Notes: generated from the letters alone by a model not told the origin. Counted from the stretch's first letter, positions 55,019 to 64,000 are shown. The stretch: 64,000 nt of DNA from Candidatus Obscuribacterium magneticum (GCA_020523905.1 JAJAPZ010000002.1:116098-180097), one strand, 5' to 3'. Translations and numbers: made by a program.

Positions 55019-57084
55019 GGCAACCCCCGCCGCTTTCGAATCAGCAGATCGACCGCATAGACAAATAATAACAATCCAAAAAGAAATGGCGAATTCCAAA
55101 TGAGAATCTTTTTTCCCGCTGACCGGGAGGTCTCTTCGCGAAATTCCTTCAAGATGTCGGGAGAAAATTCATCCGCCATGATGAACCGCCCATCCGTGGC
55201 CCGGGCGAGCTCGTTAAGAAGGGGGAAATCGGGTCGCAAATCTTCTTCCTCCCCGTGGCTTTCAACGACGCGAAAAGACAAATGGTCCCGGCCAACCTCT
55301 TTTCCTTTACGAGAGACCCAGACCTGTACGTCATGGGATCCCAGCTGGTCGCTTTTGAACACCGTTGAATAAACGCCCGTTGTTTCCTGATGGGGGTGTA
55401 GAGTCTCATTTTTACCGTTGGGAAACGTTGCCTGAAGGCGCACATCGACATCGGACAGGGGCTTGAAATATTCGTCGACCACCCATACCCGCAAAGGCGT
55501 CGATTCCCCCACCTTGACATCTCTTTCCTCAAAAGCCAGTCGGACCTGTTTATACTCATCGGCATGGGTCAGCCACAAAACCATGTTCTTCCAAAACTGC
55601 TGATACGCATCAATGGTTTGTTTCTCCCCGGCCATCAACGACCAGCGCCACGTGGTGCGCGTGGCCAAAGCCGCCACCCGGCCGCGACCAAACTTCCAAA
55701 CCGTCAACACCGGATATTCTTTTCCCCCAACGAAAGCCGTCCCAAGAACCGTGGCGCCGGGCTTAATGCCGGGGAGTAACATGAGGCCATCCAATTTTGG
55801 CAGGCCTTCCCAAATGGATTTGTTTCGATCGGGATTTTCATCCAATCGTAAAACGGGATGGGAGAGGGCCTTGGGGCGAAAGGAGAAGGGTTCTTTGGAG
55901 GAGGCTACACTGGGAGTGTCAAAGACAACGGGAATCATCTCATTGACACCGCTCATGGCGTAGTCGCTCCCATCGCTAAAAATCATGGGCCCTCCCATCA
56001 GCAAGAAGCTCCCGCCTTCCTCCACTTTCCTCCGGATGACCTGCATGATGCCCGGCATGAGACCGTACTGCAAATAATTGAATTCTTCAAAAACAATGAG
56101 ATCGAAGGTCGTCAGTTGTTGTATCAGGACGTCTTGTGTGGGGAAAGGGATGAGGGACAATTCGGCATCCGGCACCGAGACGACATTGGAGGGATTCCGA
56201 AGAATGACAAAGGTGACCAATTCCACCGCGGGGTCGGCTTTAAATTGATGCCGTAAGAAACCATATTCGAAACCCGGCTGCCCGCAGATATAGAGGACGC
56301 GGAAACGATCCCGTCCGACGTCAAGCGTGATGTCCTTTCGGTTGTTAAGGGGGGTGACCTCTCCGCTGTATTCATTGGCTTCGACCGTCAGGGACCGGGT
56401 GCCAACGCTGGAAGGCGTCCAGGAAAAAGACACGGTTGTCTCAAAGGCGGGGTCCATCACCCGAACATTTTGAAGTGAGAGGATCTTCTCCCTTTCCTTC
56501 AACTTGAGGGTGATATCTTTCCCGGGAAATCCCATTACGGACACATCGGCCGTCAGCGAGGTAGATATGTTTTTAAAAGCAAATGGCGGCCCGTGAACGC
56601 CTCTCACCGCCACATCTTTAAACTGGGACTTATTGCCGAAGCCAATGAGAAAAAGCGGCTTTCCAGCGGCAGCGGCTTCCAATACGGGGTCTCCAGAACC
56701 CACCTGCCGTCCATCCGTCAAAAGGATGGCTCCACCCCATTCGGGCTTTTGGCCAATCTGCTTTATGACTCGGGCCATGTTCGTTTTGGATCCGTCCGCC
56801 CGGATGTTTTCCATTTCTTTGCGACTCAATTCTTTTAAGTCGTCGGCGAACTGAAAGACTTTTGAAGCAGGGAATTGCGCGATCAATTGAGGAATGATTC
56901 TTTTAGCCAGCTCGATCCGGGGCGCAGGATCTGGAACGCGCATGCTTCGAGACGCATCCAACAAGAGGGCCCATGGTTTCGGACGTCCTGTCAGGGGTCG
57001 CGACACCGTGGGCTTTAGAGAAAGGACGCCGATCAAGAATAAGATGAATACCCGCAATACCCAAAGAAATTTAATCACGTTCAC
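55015..57084 (-). CDS. VWA-domain membrane protein with amidotransferase-like domain
   Basis: A 689-residue protein: N-terminal helix, a von Willebrand A domain with intact MIDAS D43-x-S45-x-S47 (LLDASRSM), a beta-rich region, a class I amidotransferase-like fold (from about 255; RVLYICGQPGFEYGFLRHQF) that lacks an evident nucleophile cysteine, an Ig-like region and a C-terminal helix (about 663-683). It likely binds a partner through the metal site. It overlaps the BatA-like and copy B genes by four bases each. Confidence 0.8.
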   Translation of the reverse strand: MNVIKFLWVLRVFILFLIGVLSLKPTVSRPLTGRPKPWALLLDASRSMRVPDPAPRIELAKRIIPQLIAQFPASKVFQFADDLKELSRKEMENIRADGSKTNMARVIKQIGQKPEWGGAILLTDGRQVGSGDPVLEAAAAGKPLFLIGFGNKSQFKDVAVRGVHGPPFAFKNISTSLTADVSVMGFPGKDITLKLKEREKILSLQNVRVMDPAFETTVSFSWTPSSVGTRSLTVEANEYSGEVTPLNNRKDITLDVGRDRFRVLYICGQPGFEYGFLRHQFKADPAVELVTFVILRNPSNVVSVPDAELSLIPFPTQDVLIQQLTTFDLIVFEEFNYLQYGLMPGIMQVIRRKVEEGGSFLLMGGPMIFSDGSDYAMSGVNEMIPVVFDTPSVASSKEPFSFRPKALSHPVLRLDENPDRNKSIWEGLPKLDGLMLLPGIKPGATVLGTAFVGGKEYPVLTVWKFGRGRVAALATRTTWRWSLMAGEKQTIDAYQQFWKNMVLWLTHADEYKQVRLAFEERDVKVGESTPLRVWVVDEYFKPLSDVDVRLQATFPNGKNETLHPHQETTGVYSTVFKSDQLGSHDVQVWVSRKGKEVGRDHLSFRVVESHGEEEDLRPDFPLLNELARATDGRFIMADEFSPDILKEFREETSRSAGKKILIWNSPFLFGLLLFVYAVDLLIRKRRGLP

Positions 57085-59879
57085 ATCCCCAACTTCCGTT
57101 CGATAAAGGGTTGATGGACGGCATCTCTTTTATACGTGCCGGTCAGGCTGAAATAGATGACGTTAATCGTCAATTTGAAGGCCTCCCAGCGCTGTGTCTC
57201 CCCCCCCGGTTCGCACGAATAGACATATTGCCCCAGCTGGTCTTTCATCCACGCTCCCAACAAGTCATTCGGACTGTAGACAACGGCGGTTCGCCCTTCG
57301 CCGCCGGCGCGTCCGCCGACGTCCAGGCCCTCAAAATATTTTTCCGAAATTCGGCGTCCGGCCACGTTTCTTAAAAGAAAAAAGGACCGAAAGAGGGCAT
57401 GGTCCATGGGAAGCTGCTGAAAGGAGCGGTCGGGATAGAGCTCCGCCATGAGCGCCCGAATCGATCTGGCAAAAGGCCCCTTGGGTTCGGCGAGGGTGTC
57501 GTCAAAAAAGACAAAACCTCCTTGATCAATAAACTGCTTCAGCCGCCTTTTTTCCGGCGGCGAAACGCGAAATTCGGAATTCCCTTTCACCAGAAGAAAG
57601 GGGATCTCGAAAAGAGCGGGGTCCGTCAGCGTCACCACTTTGCGATCGGGTCCGATGGGTATATTGGTCATGCTGCGAACCATCTCATCAATCTTCTGGT
57701 TGATTTGAGGGTAGGGATCCCAGGCTCCGTCGTACTTAAGTTGTGTGTAGATGAAATTATTCCCGGTCCCGGCCTGGAGGCCGGGGGATAATAAGATCAC
57801 AAGAAGAATGGCACCGAAGACTTTTTCAACGTCCTTTAATTTCCAACCGATCAATGTTTCGAGAAGAAATAAAACAATGAGGGCATTTATCAAAAGGGGG
57901 GTCGCATCCCATCCTTCCAGGGCGGCCAAGGCTTGTTCTGTGCGGCGTGTTTTGGATGAAACGGTTTGAACCAACGCTTTGGGGAAGATGGTCTTCAACT
58001 CCCCATCGGATATTCTTTTTGTGTCGCCTTCCCCCCGTTGGTCCTTCATATTAATGGCAAAGCTAAAGTCGCTGTCTTTATTCTGGGTTCGAACGTGATA
58101 AAGGCCGGGCAGGGCCGGATGGGGCCAATCCAGAAAGCCATTTTCATCCACGTTGGCTCCGCTGGAGGATCCATCCGGCTTAAGGACAGTGATGTTACGG
58201 ACGCCTTCGCGTAACTTTATTTTAAGGGGCTCATCGACAAAACCGTTTAAGGAGGTCTGCTCGCGCAAGGGATCCGCGAGACTTGCGATCAGCTCTCTCA
58301 TTAAGGGCGAGAAAATGGGTTTGGCCGGCAGATTGGTCCACTGCCGGTCCAGAGTCGTTGTCAGGCAAAGGACGAATCCTTTCCCGATTCTTTTCGCGGC
58401 CAACAAGGGATCGCCATTCTTTAAGAGGAGGAGGGGGTCCAGGCCGGATTCCGCCTCCAATGGAACGTAGTGATTGACTTTTATGTCATCCCATTGGAAT
58501 TCTTTGGGGGCGTCCAAACCGGAAATAAGGGAGGCCTTGGGATCGGGGGCACCGACGGTTTCTTCTTTGGCCGGCCCCTTTTTGGTCCGGAAGAATTTCA
58601 GGGGGACCTCCGGCGGATTGGACCAGCGGCCACCGGCGGTGAGAAGGAGTCCCCCTCCTCCTTCCACCCATTTCACCATGTTGGCTTCCACTTCCGAAGG
58701 AACAGCGGCGTTGGCCAGAACAATCACCTGGTAATTTGAAAGGGACCCTTGGAGGAGAGCGTCGGGCCGGATGACATCCACCGCTTCCAATCGCGGGTCG
58801 CGCGGCGATTCCAAGGCCAGACGCAAGTAATAGGATTCCGCATCGGAGGGGGCAAGGCCGCTTTCACCGTCGACGATAAGAAGACGAAAACCTATTGGAA
58901 CCCGGCCGGCCAGATAATAGACGTCATCAAAAGGAAGGTTGTCCGCCGTGAGTTGAACCCGGCCGGAAAAATATCCACCTTCCGGAAGACGCGCCTCCAA
59001 TGGGATCTCTTCTTCCTCCCCCCTTTTCCCTTGAAGATTCCCCTGTGCGATGGTCTTCTGATTCATCATCATTTCCCACGCATTGTTGATGAGGAAAGAC
59101 CCTTCGTGATGCCACAATGAAAACCGGCCTTTCAAAGCCCCTTCTTCGCTAAGGTGGAGAAAGGCATCCGTTATTCCACGGTTGGGGAGGGGCTCGACAA
59201 TTTCCCAGATGACCAGGGACACCTCCGGATCATAAGCTTCCCAACGACCCGCCGATTCCATGGCCGACACCCATCCGTTCAGGGCGTTATCGGTCACAAC
59301 CAAAATAGACTTTCGGGTTTTTGGTTGATTCGCCAGCATTCCATAAGCCAGTTTAAGAGCCGGCAAGTTGTCGGTTGATCGTGGCGTGACTTTTAGTTCC
59401 TCCAACACGCTGATGATTTTGGCGCGTTCCATGGTTGGAGCCGCTTCCCTTTCAACGCGATCGGAGGTGGCGACCAGCCCGACCTTTTCTCCGGCGGGGA
59501 GTCCGCGAAAGAGACGTTTGATGCTATCGACGGCAAGTTGAAGCGCGGGTCGGCCCCCGTCTATCGCCCCCATCGAAGCGGACACATCGACAAGAAGAAT
59601 GAGGGTGGCATCTTCGGATGCCGATGTAAAGGGACCCCCCCGATGGAGGACCGGCCGGCTGAAAAAGGAAACAAGGATAAGGATAATGAGGGTCCGCAAT
59701 ACCATCAAGAGAATGTCTCGAAAACGCCTCCGGGGCATGAATTTTTGATGGGCCAGCCTCAGCCACTTGATATGGCTGAAGACGAATCGGCGATGAGGTT
59801 TCCGGTAGAGCAAATGGAGGACGATGGGAATGAGGGTCAGGGGAAGGCCCCAAAGAAAAGCCGGATTCAAAAAGGTCAT
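57081..59879 (-). CDS. BatA-like protein with VWA and DUF4159 domains
   Basis: A 932-residue protein: an N-terminal BatA/aerotolerance-type pair of helices (FLWGLPLTLIPIVLHLLYRKPHRRFVF), a VWA domain with MIDAS D98-x-S100-x-S102, a long middle region, a membrane helix near 690, and a C-terminal DUF4159 domain (FIYTQLKYDGAWDPYP through FSLTGTYKRD). Such proteins are usual partners of MoxR ATPases and DUF58 proteins. It overlaps the DUF58 gene by four bases. Confidence 0.86.
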   Translation of the reverse strand: MTFLNPAFLWGLPLTLIPIVLHLLYRKPHRRFVFSHIKWLRLAHQKFMPRRRFRDILLMVLRTLIILILVSFFSRPVLHRGGPFTSASEDATLILLVDVSASMGAIDGGRPALQLAVDSIKRLFRGLPAGEKVGLVATSDRVEREAAPTMERAKIISVLEELKVTPRSTDNLPALKLAYGMLANQPKTRKSILVVTDNALNGWVSAMESAGRWEAYDPEVSLVIWEIVEPLPNRGITDAFLHLSEEGALKGRFSLWHHEGSFLINNAWEMMMNQKTIAQGNLQGKRGEEEEIPLEARLPEGGYFSGRVQLTADNLPFDDVYYLAGRVPIGFRLLIVDGESGLAPSDAESYYLRLALESPRDPRLEAVDVIRPDALLQGSLSNYQVIVLANAAVPSEVEANMVKWVEGGGGLLLTAGGRWSNPPEVPLKFFRTKKGPAKEETVGAPDPKASLISGLDAPKEFQWDDIKVNHYVPLEAESGLDPLLLLKNGDPLLAAKRIGKGFVLCLTTTLDRQWTNLPAKPIFSPLMRELIASLADPLREQTSLNGFVDEPLKIKLREGVRNITVLKPDGSSSGANVDENGFLDWPHPALPGLYHVRTQNKDSDFSFAINMKDQRGEGDTKRISDGELKTIFPKALVQTVSSKTRRTEQALAALEGWDATPLLINALIVLFLLETLIGWKLKDVEKVFGAILLVILLSPGLQAGTGNNFIYTQLKYDGAWDPYPQINQKIDEMVRSMTNIPIGPDRKVVTLTDPALFEIPFLLVKGNSEFRVSPPEKRRLKQFIDQGGFVFFDDTLAEPKGPFARSIRALMAELYPDRSFQQLPMDHALFRSFFLLRNVAGRRISEKYFEGLDVGGRAGGEGRTAVVYSPNDLLGAWMKDQLGQYVYSCEPGGETQRWEAFKLTINVIYFSLTGTYKRDAVHQPFIERKLGM

Positions 59880-60763
59880 CGGTGAGCTTCCCGCCAGGCG
59901 AGATAGGCACCCAATCCCCGGTCAAAAGGCAGGTCCGTGGTGAGGAAATGGTAATCCATCCCGGCGCCCCGAAAAACCGTGGAAAACGTGGAGATTTTTT
60001 CTTTGACAATCGATCGGTAGGCGTCACGTATGGCTTCGGGATCCGTTTTGAGGAGGTCCTTCGTTTCGGCGTCTTCGAAGAGAATGGGACCCTCAAAGGG
60101 CAGAGTCGTCTCGGCCGGATCCAGGATGTGAAAGACAATGACCTCGTGCTTGCGGGCGTGGAGGGAGCGCAACACCGAAATGACCGGATCCGAATCCGTC
60201 AAAAGATCTGAAAGAATGATGAGAAGGCTCCGCTTCTTTGTCAGCGGGCCGATTTGATCGGGCAACCGGGCGTAATCCCATATGCCCGACGACACAACGG
60301 GATCGAGCAAGCGGAAAAATTGTTCGAGATGGCCCCGCTGGCTGCTGGCGGGAAGGGTGGTGGAACGGGTGATGAGGCCCACACCGTCGTGTTGCGATAC
60401 GAGCAAATACGCCAGCGCCGCCGCCATCGTTTTGGCATAGTCCAACTTGCTGGGGCGTCCTCCCCAGGAAAAATCCATCGAGGCCGAATCATCGATGAGA
60501 AGGAGGGCGGCGATGTTCGTTTCTTCTTCAAACCGTTTGACGACCAGCCGGTCGGTGCGGCCAAAGGCTTTCCAATCGAGGGTTTTGGGTTCGTCCCCCG
60601 GGTGATAGGCCCTGTGCTCGGAAAATTCCTGCGAACTGCCGTAAAGGGGACTCGTGTGGTGGCCGGAGTAAAGCCCATCGAGGATCCGACGGGCCCGGAG
60701 CCGAAGATTACCAAGCTGAGCGATGACGATGGGGTCGAGAGGTGATTTTGCGGATGTGGGCAT
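59876..60763 (-). CDS. DUF58 domain protein
   Basis: A 295-residue soluble protein with the DUF58 hallmark FSEHRAYHPGDEPKTLDWKAFGRTDRLVVKRFEEE followed by a VWA-like segment LLIDDSASMDF. Family members accompany MoxR ATPases and are thought to be adaptors or substrates. It starts 14 bases after moxR and overlaps the BatA-like gene. Confidence 0.92.
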   Translation of the reverse strand: MPTSAKSPLDPIVIAQLGNLRLRARRILDGLYSGHHTSPLYGSSQEFSEHRAYHPGDEPKTLDWKAFGRTDRLVVKRFEEETNIAALLLIDDSASMDFSWGGRPSKLDYAKTMAAALAYLLVSQHDGVGLITRSTTLPASSQRGHLEQFFRLLDPVVSSGIWDYARLPDQIGPLTKKRSLLIILSDLLTDSDPVISVLRSLHARKHEVIVFHILDPAETTLPFEGPILFEDAETKDLLKTDPEAIRDAYRSIVKEKISTFSTVFRGAGMDYHFLTTDLPFDRGLGAYLAWREAHR

Positions 60764-60777
60764 TCGCGGCCGTCAAT

Positions 60778-61776
60778 CTACTCGGGTACTTCTTTTAACA
60801 AATCGGTCAAAATTTTGTCCGTCGTCATCCCTTCCGCTTCCGCTTGAAATGACAAGACAATGCGGTGACGCAAGGCCGGTTTCAAAATGGCTCTCACATC
60901 CTCAACGGAAGGCGTCGGATGGCCATTGAGAAGCGCCCGCGCCTTGGCTCCCAAAATCAACGATTGCGGAGCCCGGGGGCCCGCTCCCCAGGCCACCCAC
61001 GTCTTGATGAAATCGGGGGCCATCGAATCCGTCGGCCTCGTGGCCCGGGCCAGCCGGACGGCATAGTCGATCACCGTATCAGCAATGGGAACCCGCCGAA
61101 CAATGTCTTGCAGGGCTTTGATCTCCGCCGCATTTAAGACGGCTTTGAGATGGGGATCCCCTCCTTTTGTGGTTTGCTCCACAATGACTTTCTCTTCGTC
61201 GAAGCTGGGATAGCCAATGTTGATTTGAAAAAGGAACCGGTCCAGCTGAGCTTCAGGGAGAGGGTAGGTTCCTTCCTGTTCAATGGGATTTTGCGTGGCC
61301 AACACAAAAAAAGGTTCCGGCAAGGGGTAGGTCTGTCCTCCCACCGTGACTTTCCGTTCCTGCATCGCTTGAAGGAGGGCGGCCTGTGTTTTGGGGGGCG
61401 TCCGGTTGATTTCATCCGCCAAAACCACGTTGGCGAAAATCGGGCCTTTGATAAATTTGAACACCCGCTCCCGCGTGACCTTATCCTCCTGAATAACCTC
61501 CGTGCCCGTGATATCGGAGGGCATCAAATCGGGTGTAAACTGCACGCGGTTGAATTCCAGATCGAGGGTTTTGGAGAGGGTTGACACGAGGAGCGTTTTG
61601 GCGAGGCCAGGAACCCCGACAATGAGACAATGCCCCTGGACGAAAATCGCCAGCAAGAGCTCATCAATCACCTGGTTTTGCCCCACGATGACTTTGGCAA
61701 TTTGTCCCTTGATGGACTGGTGAGCCTCCGTGACTTTTTGGGCCAACTCAAGATCGGACGGTTGCGTTGAAGACAT
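60778..61776 (-). CDS. MoxR family AAA+ ATPase
   Basis: Chaperone-type ATPase that acts with VWA proteins to mature or remodel partners. The 332-residue protein has Walker A GVPGLAKT (54-61), Walker B VVLADEINR, sensor 1 ATQNPIEQEGTYPLPEAQLDRF and the MoxR lid. AAGGAG lies six bases before the ATG. It is the first gene of the 17-kb operon down to 44471; the promoter must lie in the AT-rich gap at 61777-62229, but I cannot assign boxes. Confidence 0.93.
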   Translation of the reverse strand: MSSTQPSDLELAQKVTEAHQSIKGQIAKVIVGQNQVIDELLLAIFVQGHCLIVGVPGLAKTLLVSTLSKTLDLEFNRVQFTPDLMPSDITGTEVIQEDKVTRERVFKFIKGPIFANVVLADEINRTPPKTQAALLQAMQERKVTVGGQTYPLPEPFFVLATQNPIEQEGTYPLPEAQLDRFLFQINIGYPSFDEEKVIVEQTTKGGDPHLKAVLNAAEIKALQDIVRRVPIADTVIDYAVRLARATRPTDSMAPDFIKTWVAWGAGPRAPQSLILGAKARALLNGHPTPSVEDVRAILKPALRHRIVLSFQAEAEGMTTDKILTDLLKEVPE

Positions 61777-62229
61777 GAAAGACTCCTTATTGATTGTGAT
61801 GATGCATCGTCAAATTTACAAAATAATGATGTGATCGCCGTCCGGAATTCCAGGAAAGTATTATCGAAAGCGTGTAACTACCCATGTCCCTACAGTTGAA
61901 TTTGAGGGAGGAGGGCCTATCGTTGATAGCGTCGGAGATGGCTGGGAGAATGTTGACGTTATTTTTTCTGGCGGTGGAGAGATAGCTGCGGATGCGAGCG
62001 AAGTCTTGAGCGCCCTTGAAGGTGCGGAAGCCGCCGGTTATCCACAATCAGCATTCAAGGCCTCCTCGTTTCAAGGGATTTCAAGGAAACTTTTTATCCA
62101 TTTTATCGCCGATATGCAAATTCATCATCGACGGCAAATCGACGTGCGATTATCTTTTTATCGACGGGAGATGCATATGTTGAAAACATTTTTTCAAGGA
62201 TCAATTTTTACCGTAAACTATTTACGTAT
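61777..62229. other. AT-rich intergenic stretch of about 450 bases
   Basis: Separates the MoxR operon from the PorV-like gene. Both flanking genes read leftward, so it must hold the MoxR promoter and the end of the PorV transcript. It is visibly more AT-rich than its surroundings. AT-rich hairpins lie at 62180-62197 (TTGAAAA-CATT-TTTTCAA) and 62213-62227 (CGTAAA-CTA-TTTACG), just past the PorV stop. No tRNA or transposase is seen. Confidence 0.5.
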
Positions 62230-62263
62230 TTATCGGAAACGCGCGAGAATCGACAGGCGGTGA
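61835..62263 (+). pseudogene. Open frame without a start, possible gene remnant
   Basis: A 142-codon open frame on plus with no ATG, GTG or TTG in its first 57 codons. The first half reads like protein (GGGPIVDSVGDGW, EVLSALEGAEAAGYP), the second is AT-rich and basic. An in-frame TGA at 61832-61834 splits it from a 19-codon frame starting at ATG 61775. Not recognised; either a decayed fragment or chance. It overlaps the end of the PorV-like gene. Confidence 0.25.
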
Positions 62264-63156
62264 GCATCGCCGAGAGAGGCGAAGGGAGTGAAGGCGTAGT
62301 CAAAATCGTAGCGAAGTAGGCGGAATCCCAAGCCAGCGGTAACCCCGCTCGACCCGGATAAGGATTGGATCCCCTGGTCCTCACCGAGCGCCGCCAGATA
62401 GCCTGCGCGCAGCGACAACGCGGAGCCAACGGCGATCTCGCTTCCGAAAACCACCTCATGCCTTCCTTCCGCGGGATCGATTTTCCAATCGATGGCGGCC
62501 CCAAAACCGGCCGGCAACCGGTAGGCCGCGCCGAGCGAGTACGCCGTGGGAAGAGCCTCGTCACGTTCAACGAAACCTCGCGCTCGCCCCAAATTTTGGA
62601 CCCCAAGCCCCAATCCCAGGCGGGAGCCGACCTTTTGTCGAACACCGAGGTCCACGGCCACACCACGCGCTTCGTCCGTTCCAATCCGGCTTTGAATAAT
62701 CTTGAGCGTTGCGCCGCCGGTGAACGCGCTGGTGATCGGTCGGCCATAACCAATAGAAAGTGCCGAATCCGAGGCCGAAAACCCACCCAGCTTTTCACGG
62801 TTTTCTCCCCGGCCATCCTGCTCAGGATATTGAAGGAACAAGCCGCCCAGCGCGATCGCGCCCGCCTTCAAGGGAACCGCTCCGGCCGCAAAGCTGTACT
62901 GGCTGCCCAGGAGCCACTGCGAATGGCTGAACCCCATTTGTGCCTCCGGCAGGAACGCCAGCCCGGCCGGATTCCAATGAAGGGAATAGACGTCCGCGCT
63001 CGCGGCGGTCGCAGCGCCGCCCATGCCCAATTCTTTTGACCCGACACCGAGCTGAAGAAAGCGGAACGACGGCTGGGTGGCGCTAGCCGAGTTTGCCGTA
63101 AGGGCCGCAACGAAGGCGAGAAGCAAAAAGATCCGGAAACGAATTCGAGGCAACAT
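62230..63156 (-). CDS. PorV/PorQ-like outer-membrane barrel protein
   Basis: A 308-residue protein with a signal peptide (about 1-26), then the motif FLQLGVGSKELGMGGAATAASADVYSLHWNPAGLA, typical of PorV/PorQ (UPF0164-like) proteins, and alternating beta strands to the terminal RLSILARFR. PorV-type barrels shuttle cargo of type IX-like secretion. It lies two bases after the partial FlgD-domain gene, a likely cargo. The pair is more GC-rich than the rest of the window. Confidence 0.83.
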   Translation of the reverse strand: MLPRIRFRIFLLLAFVAALTANSASATQPSFRFLQLGVGSKELGMGGAATAASADVYSLHWNPAGLAFLPEAQMGFSHSQWLLGSQYSFAAGAVPLKAGAIALGGLFLQYPEQDGRGENREKLGGFSASDSALSIGYGRPITSAFTGGATLKIIQSRIGTDEARGVAVDLGVRQKVGSRLGLGLGVQNLGRARGFVERDEALPTAYSLGAAYRLPAGFGAAIDWKIDPAEGRHEVVFGSEIAVGSALSLRAGYLAALGEDQGIQSLSGSSGVTAGLGFRLLRYDFDYAFTPFASLGDAHRLSILARFR

Positions 63157-63158
63157 AG

Positions 63159-64000
63159 TTACCTCACCACCGAGAAACTTCCCGACTTGCGAAGCGGCTT
63201 ATCTCCGCTTTTTTGTGTGGTGACAACAAAGAAGTAAACGCCGGAGGACAGCGAATCCGGATAAGGAAGATCGTAGGCGAACCGGTCGCCGCCTTCGTCG
63301 GAAACAATCCCCGGTAGACCATCAGCCCCGAACTCGCCGATCTTTCGACCCGTCACGTCGAAAATTTCGGCTTTGACGGAATCGGCCAGTCCCGTCTCGA
63401 CATAGAGGCGCGGCCGGGTGCCGCCACGTGCAGGGTTCGGGTAGGCGTAAACGTCGCCGAGCCGGAACGTGCCGTCCACGTCGCCTCCGGCGGCGTAGGA
63501 AGCTCCGAGCGCGCTGAGGCCGTCTGGCAAAGCCGGAGAAAAGGTCACCTTCCCGGAACACGCCACCTCGCGGCCGACGATCGAGCCAAACACCCGGACG
63601 CTGCCGCTGATTTGATACGGCGACTCGGCAAAGTGAAGAATGCCGTCCACGCTGGCGTGCCCTTTAAGTTCCACGGGCCCCCGCCCGACGACCAGCACAT
63701 CGCGCGGCCCTTGTCCCGACATTTGCGCTGTTCCCGAAAGAACAATTCCCGACCGGACCACGAGGCGAACAGGGCCGGACGCCCGCAAACGCGCCGTTCC
63801 ACTGATCGTGATGGAGTCGAACAGATAAGTCCCTGACGAAAGCGTGACGGAATCAACATCCGTCAGCGCCAGGTTGAGACTGTCATGGAGCAGTGGCCGA
63901 CCCCGATCCGTATGGGACGGCAAGCTCGCGTTGTCGTTTTGCGACTCCACCGTTTGAATGATGCCGGCTACGTCGAGGAATCCAAGCGCCGGTGTTGCCT
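63159..64000 (-). CDS. Secreted beta-helix protein with FlgD/T9SS-type C-terminal domain, partial
   Basis: The frame is open to the window edge, so the N-terminus is missing; a GTG at 63950 is probably internal. The visible 280 residues begin with a beta-helix-like region (repeated GTARL, SGPVRL, SGTAQM, GPVELKGHASVDGI, polymer-forming style), then an FlgD Ig-like or T9SS type A-like end (DVYAYPNPARGG, AEIFDVTGRKIGEF, SSGVYFFVV). That end usually marks proteins secreted across the outer membrane. It lies two bases before the PorV-like gene. Confidence 0.78.
   Translation of the reverse strand, partial: ATPALGFLDVAGIIQTVESQNDNASLPSHTDRGRPLLHDSLNLALTDVDSVTLSSGTYLFDSITISGTARLRASGPVRLVVRSGIVLSGTAQMSGQGPRDVLVVGRGPVELKGHASVDGILHFAESPYQISGSVRVFGSIVGREVACSGKVTFSPALPDGLSALGASYAAGGDVDGTFRLGDVYAYPNPARGGTRPRLYVETGLADSVKAEIFDVTGRKIGEFGADGLPGIVSDEGGDRFAYDLPYPDSLSSGVYFFVVTTQKSGDKPLRKSGSFSVVR

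Noticed and set aside
61775..61834. 19-codon frame on plus, possibly joined to the next frame by UGA read-through (selenocysteine)
   Set aside because: No SECIS-like element was recognised and it begins in the MoxR start region; a decayed frame or chance is simpler.

Overview
The window comes from a diderm bacterium of an uncultivated-type lineage. The gene content (PorV/PorQ-like barrel with an FlgD/T9SS-like C-terminal domain, MoxR-DUF58-BatA/DUF4159 block, tandem DUF2723 proteins, CsaB with a DUF5693 protein, EnvC/FtsX) resembles Elusimicrobiota, Omnitrophota or neighbouring phyla. No 16S rRNA or other decisive marker is present, so this placement is an inference. I see no tRNA, rRNA, CRISPR array, transposase or prophage gene. 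Nearly everything is on the minus strand; only a small PC4-type DNA-binding protein and a giant coiled-coil gene are on plus.

Region 1 (1-17.5 kb, minus) is one almost gap-free gene train read from rho: rho, rpmE, prfA, prmC, murA, hisD-B-H-A-F-I, trpE-G-D-C-F-B-A, accD and folC (cut by the window edge). Many junctions are 4-base stop/start overlaps, including the hisI/trpE junction that ties histidine to tryptophan synthesis. hisG, hisE and hisC are absent. Two palindromic intergenic repeats interrupt the trp part, one of them supplying the end of trpB.

Region 2 (17.6-26.8 kb) holds polA, a rhomboid protease and coaE, two thioredoxin-fold genes, and a histidine kinase, lone receiver and coiled-coil trio, followed by tsaD. 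Region 3 (26.8-30.5 kb) is a divisome/peptidoglycan cluster: FtsX, a degenerate EnvC-like M23 protein, an S41 (CtpA) protease and a small membrane-anchored protein. Region 4 (30.6-38.8 kb) has PC4, csaB, a DUF5693 protein, glgA, galT, scpB, scpA, a tRNA nucleotidyltransferase and a CpXC zinc protein.

Region 5 (39.0-44.3 kb, plus) is a single 1776-residue protein that is predicted coiled coil almost end to end. Region 6 (44.5-61.8 kb, minus) is a second long coupled operon: MoxR ATPase, DUF58, BatA/VWA/DUF4159, a second VWA membrane protein, two DUF2723-TPR membrane proteins, a GT39-like glycosyltransferase, a DUF4175-like protein and a secreted TPR-HEXXH protein. It pairs a MoxR/VWA module with membrane glycosyltransferases and is the best candidate for an undescribed envelope system.

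Region 7 (61.8-64 kb) is an AT-rich gap with a startless coding-like remnant, then a GC-richer PorV-like barrel gene and a partial secreted protein with an FlgD-type C-terminal domain.
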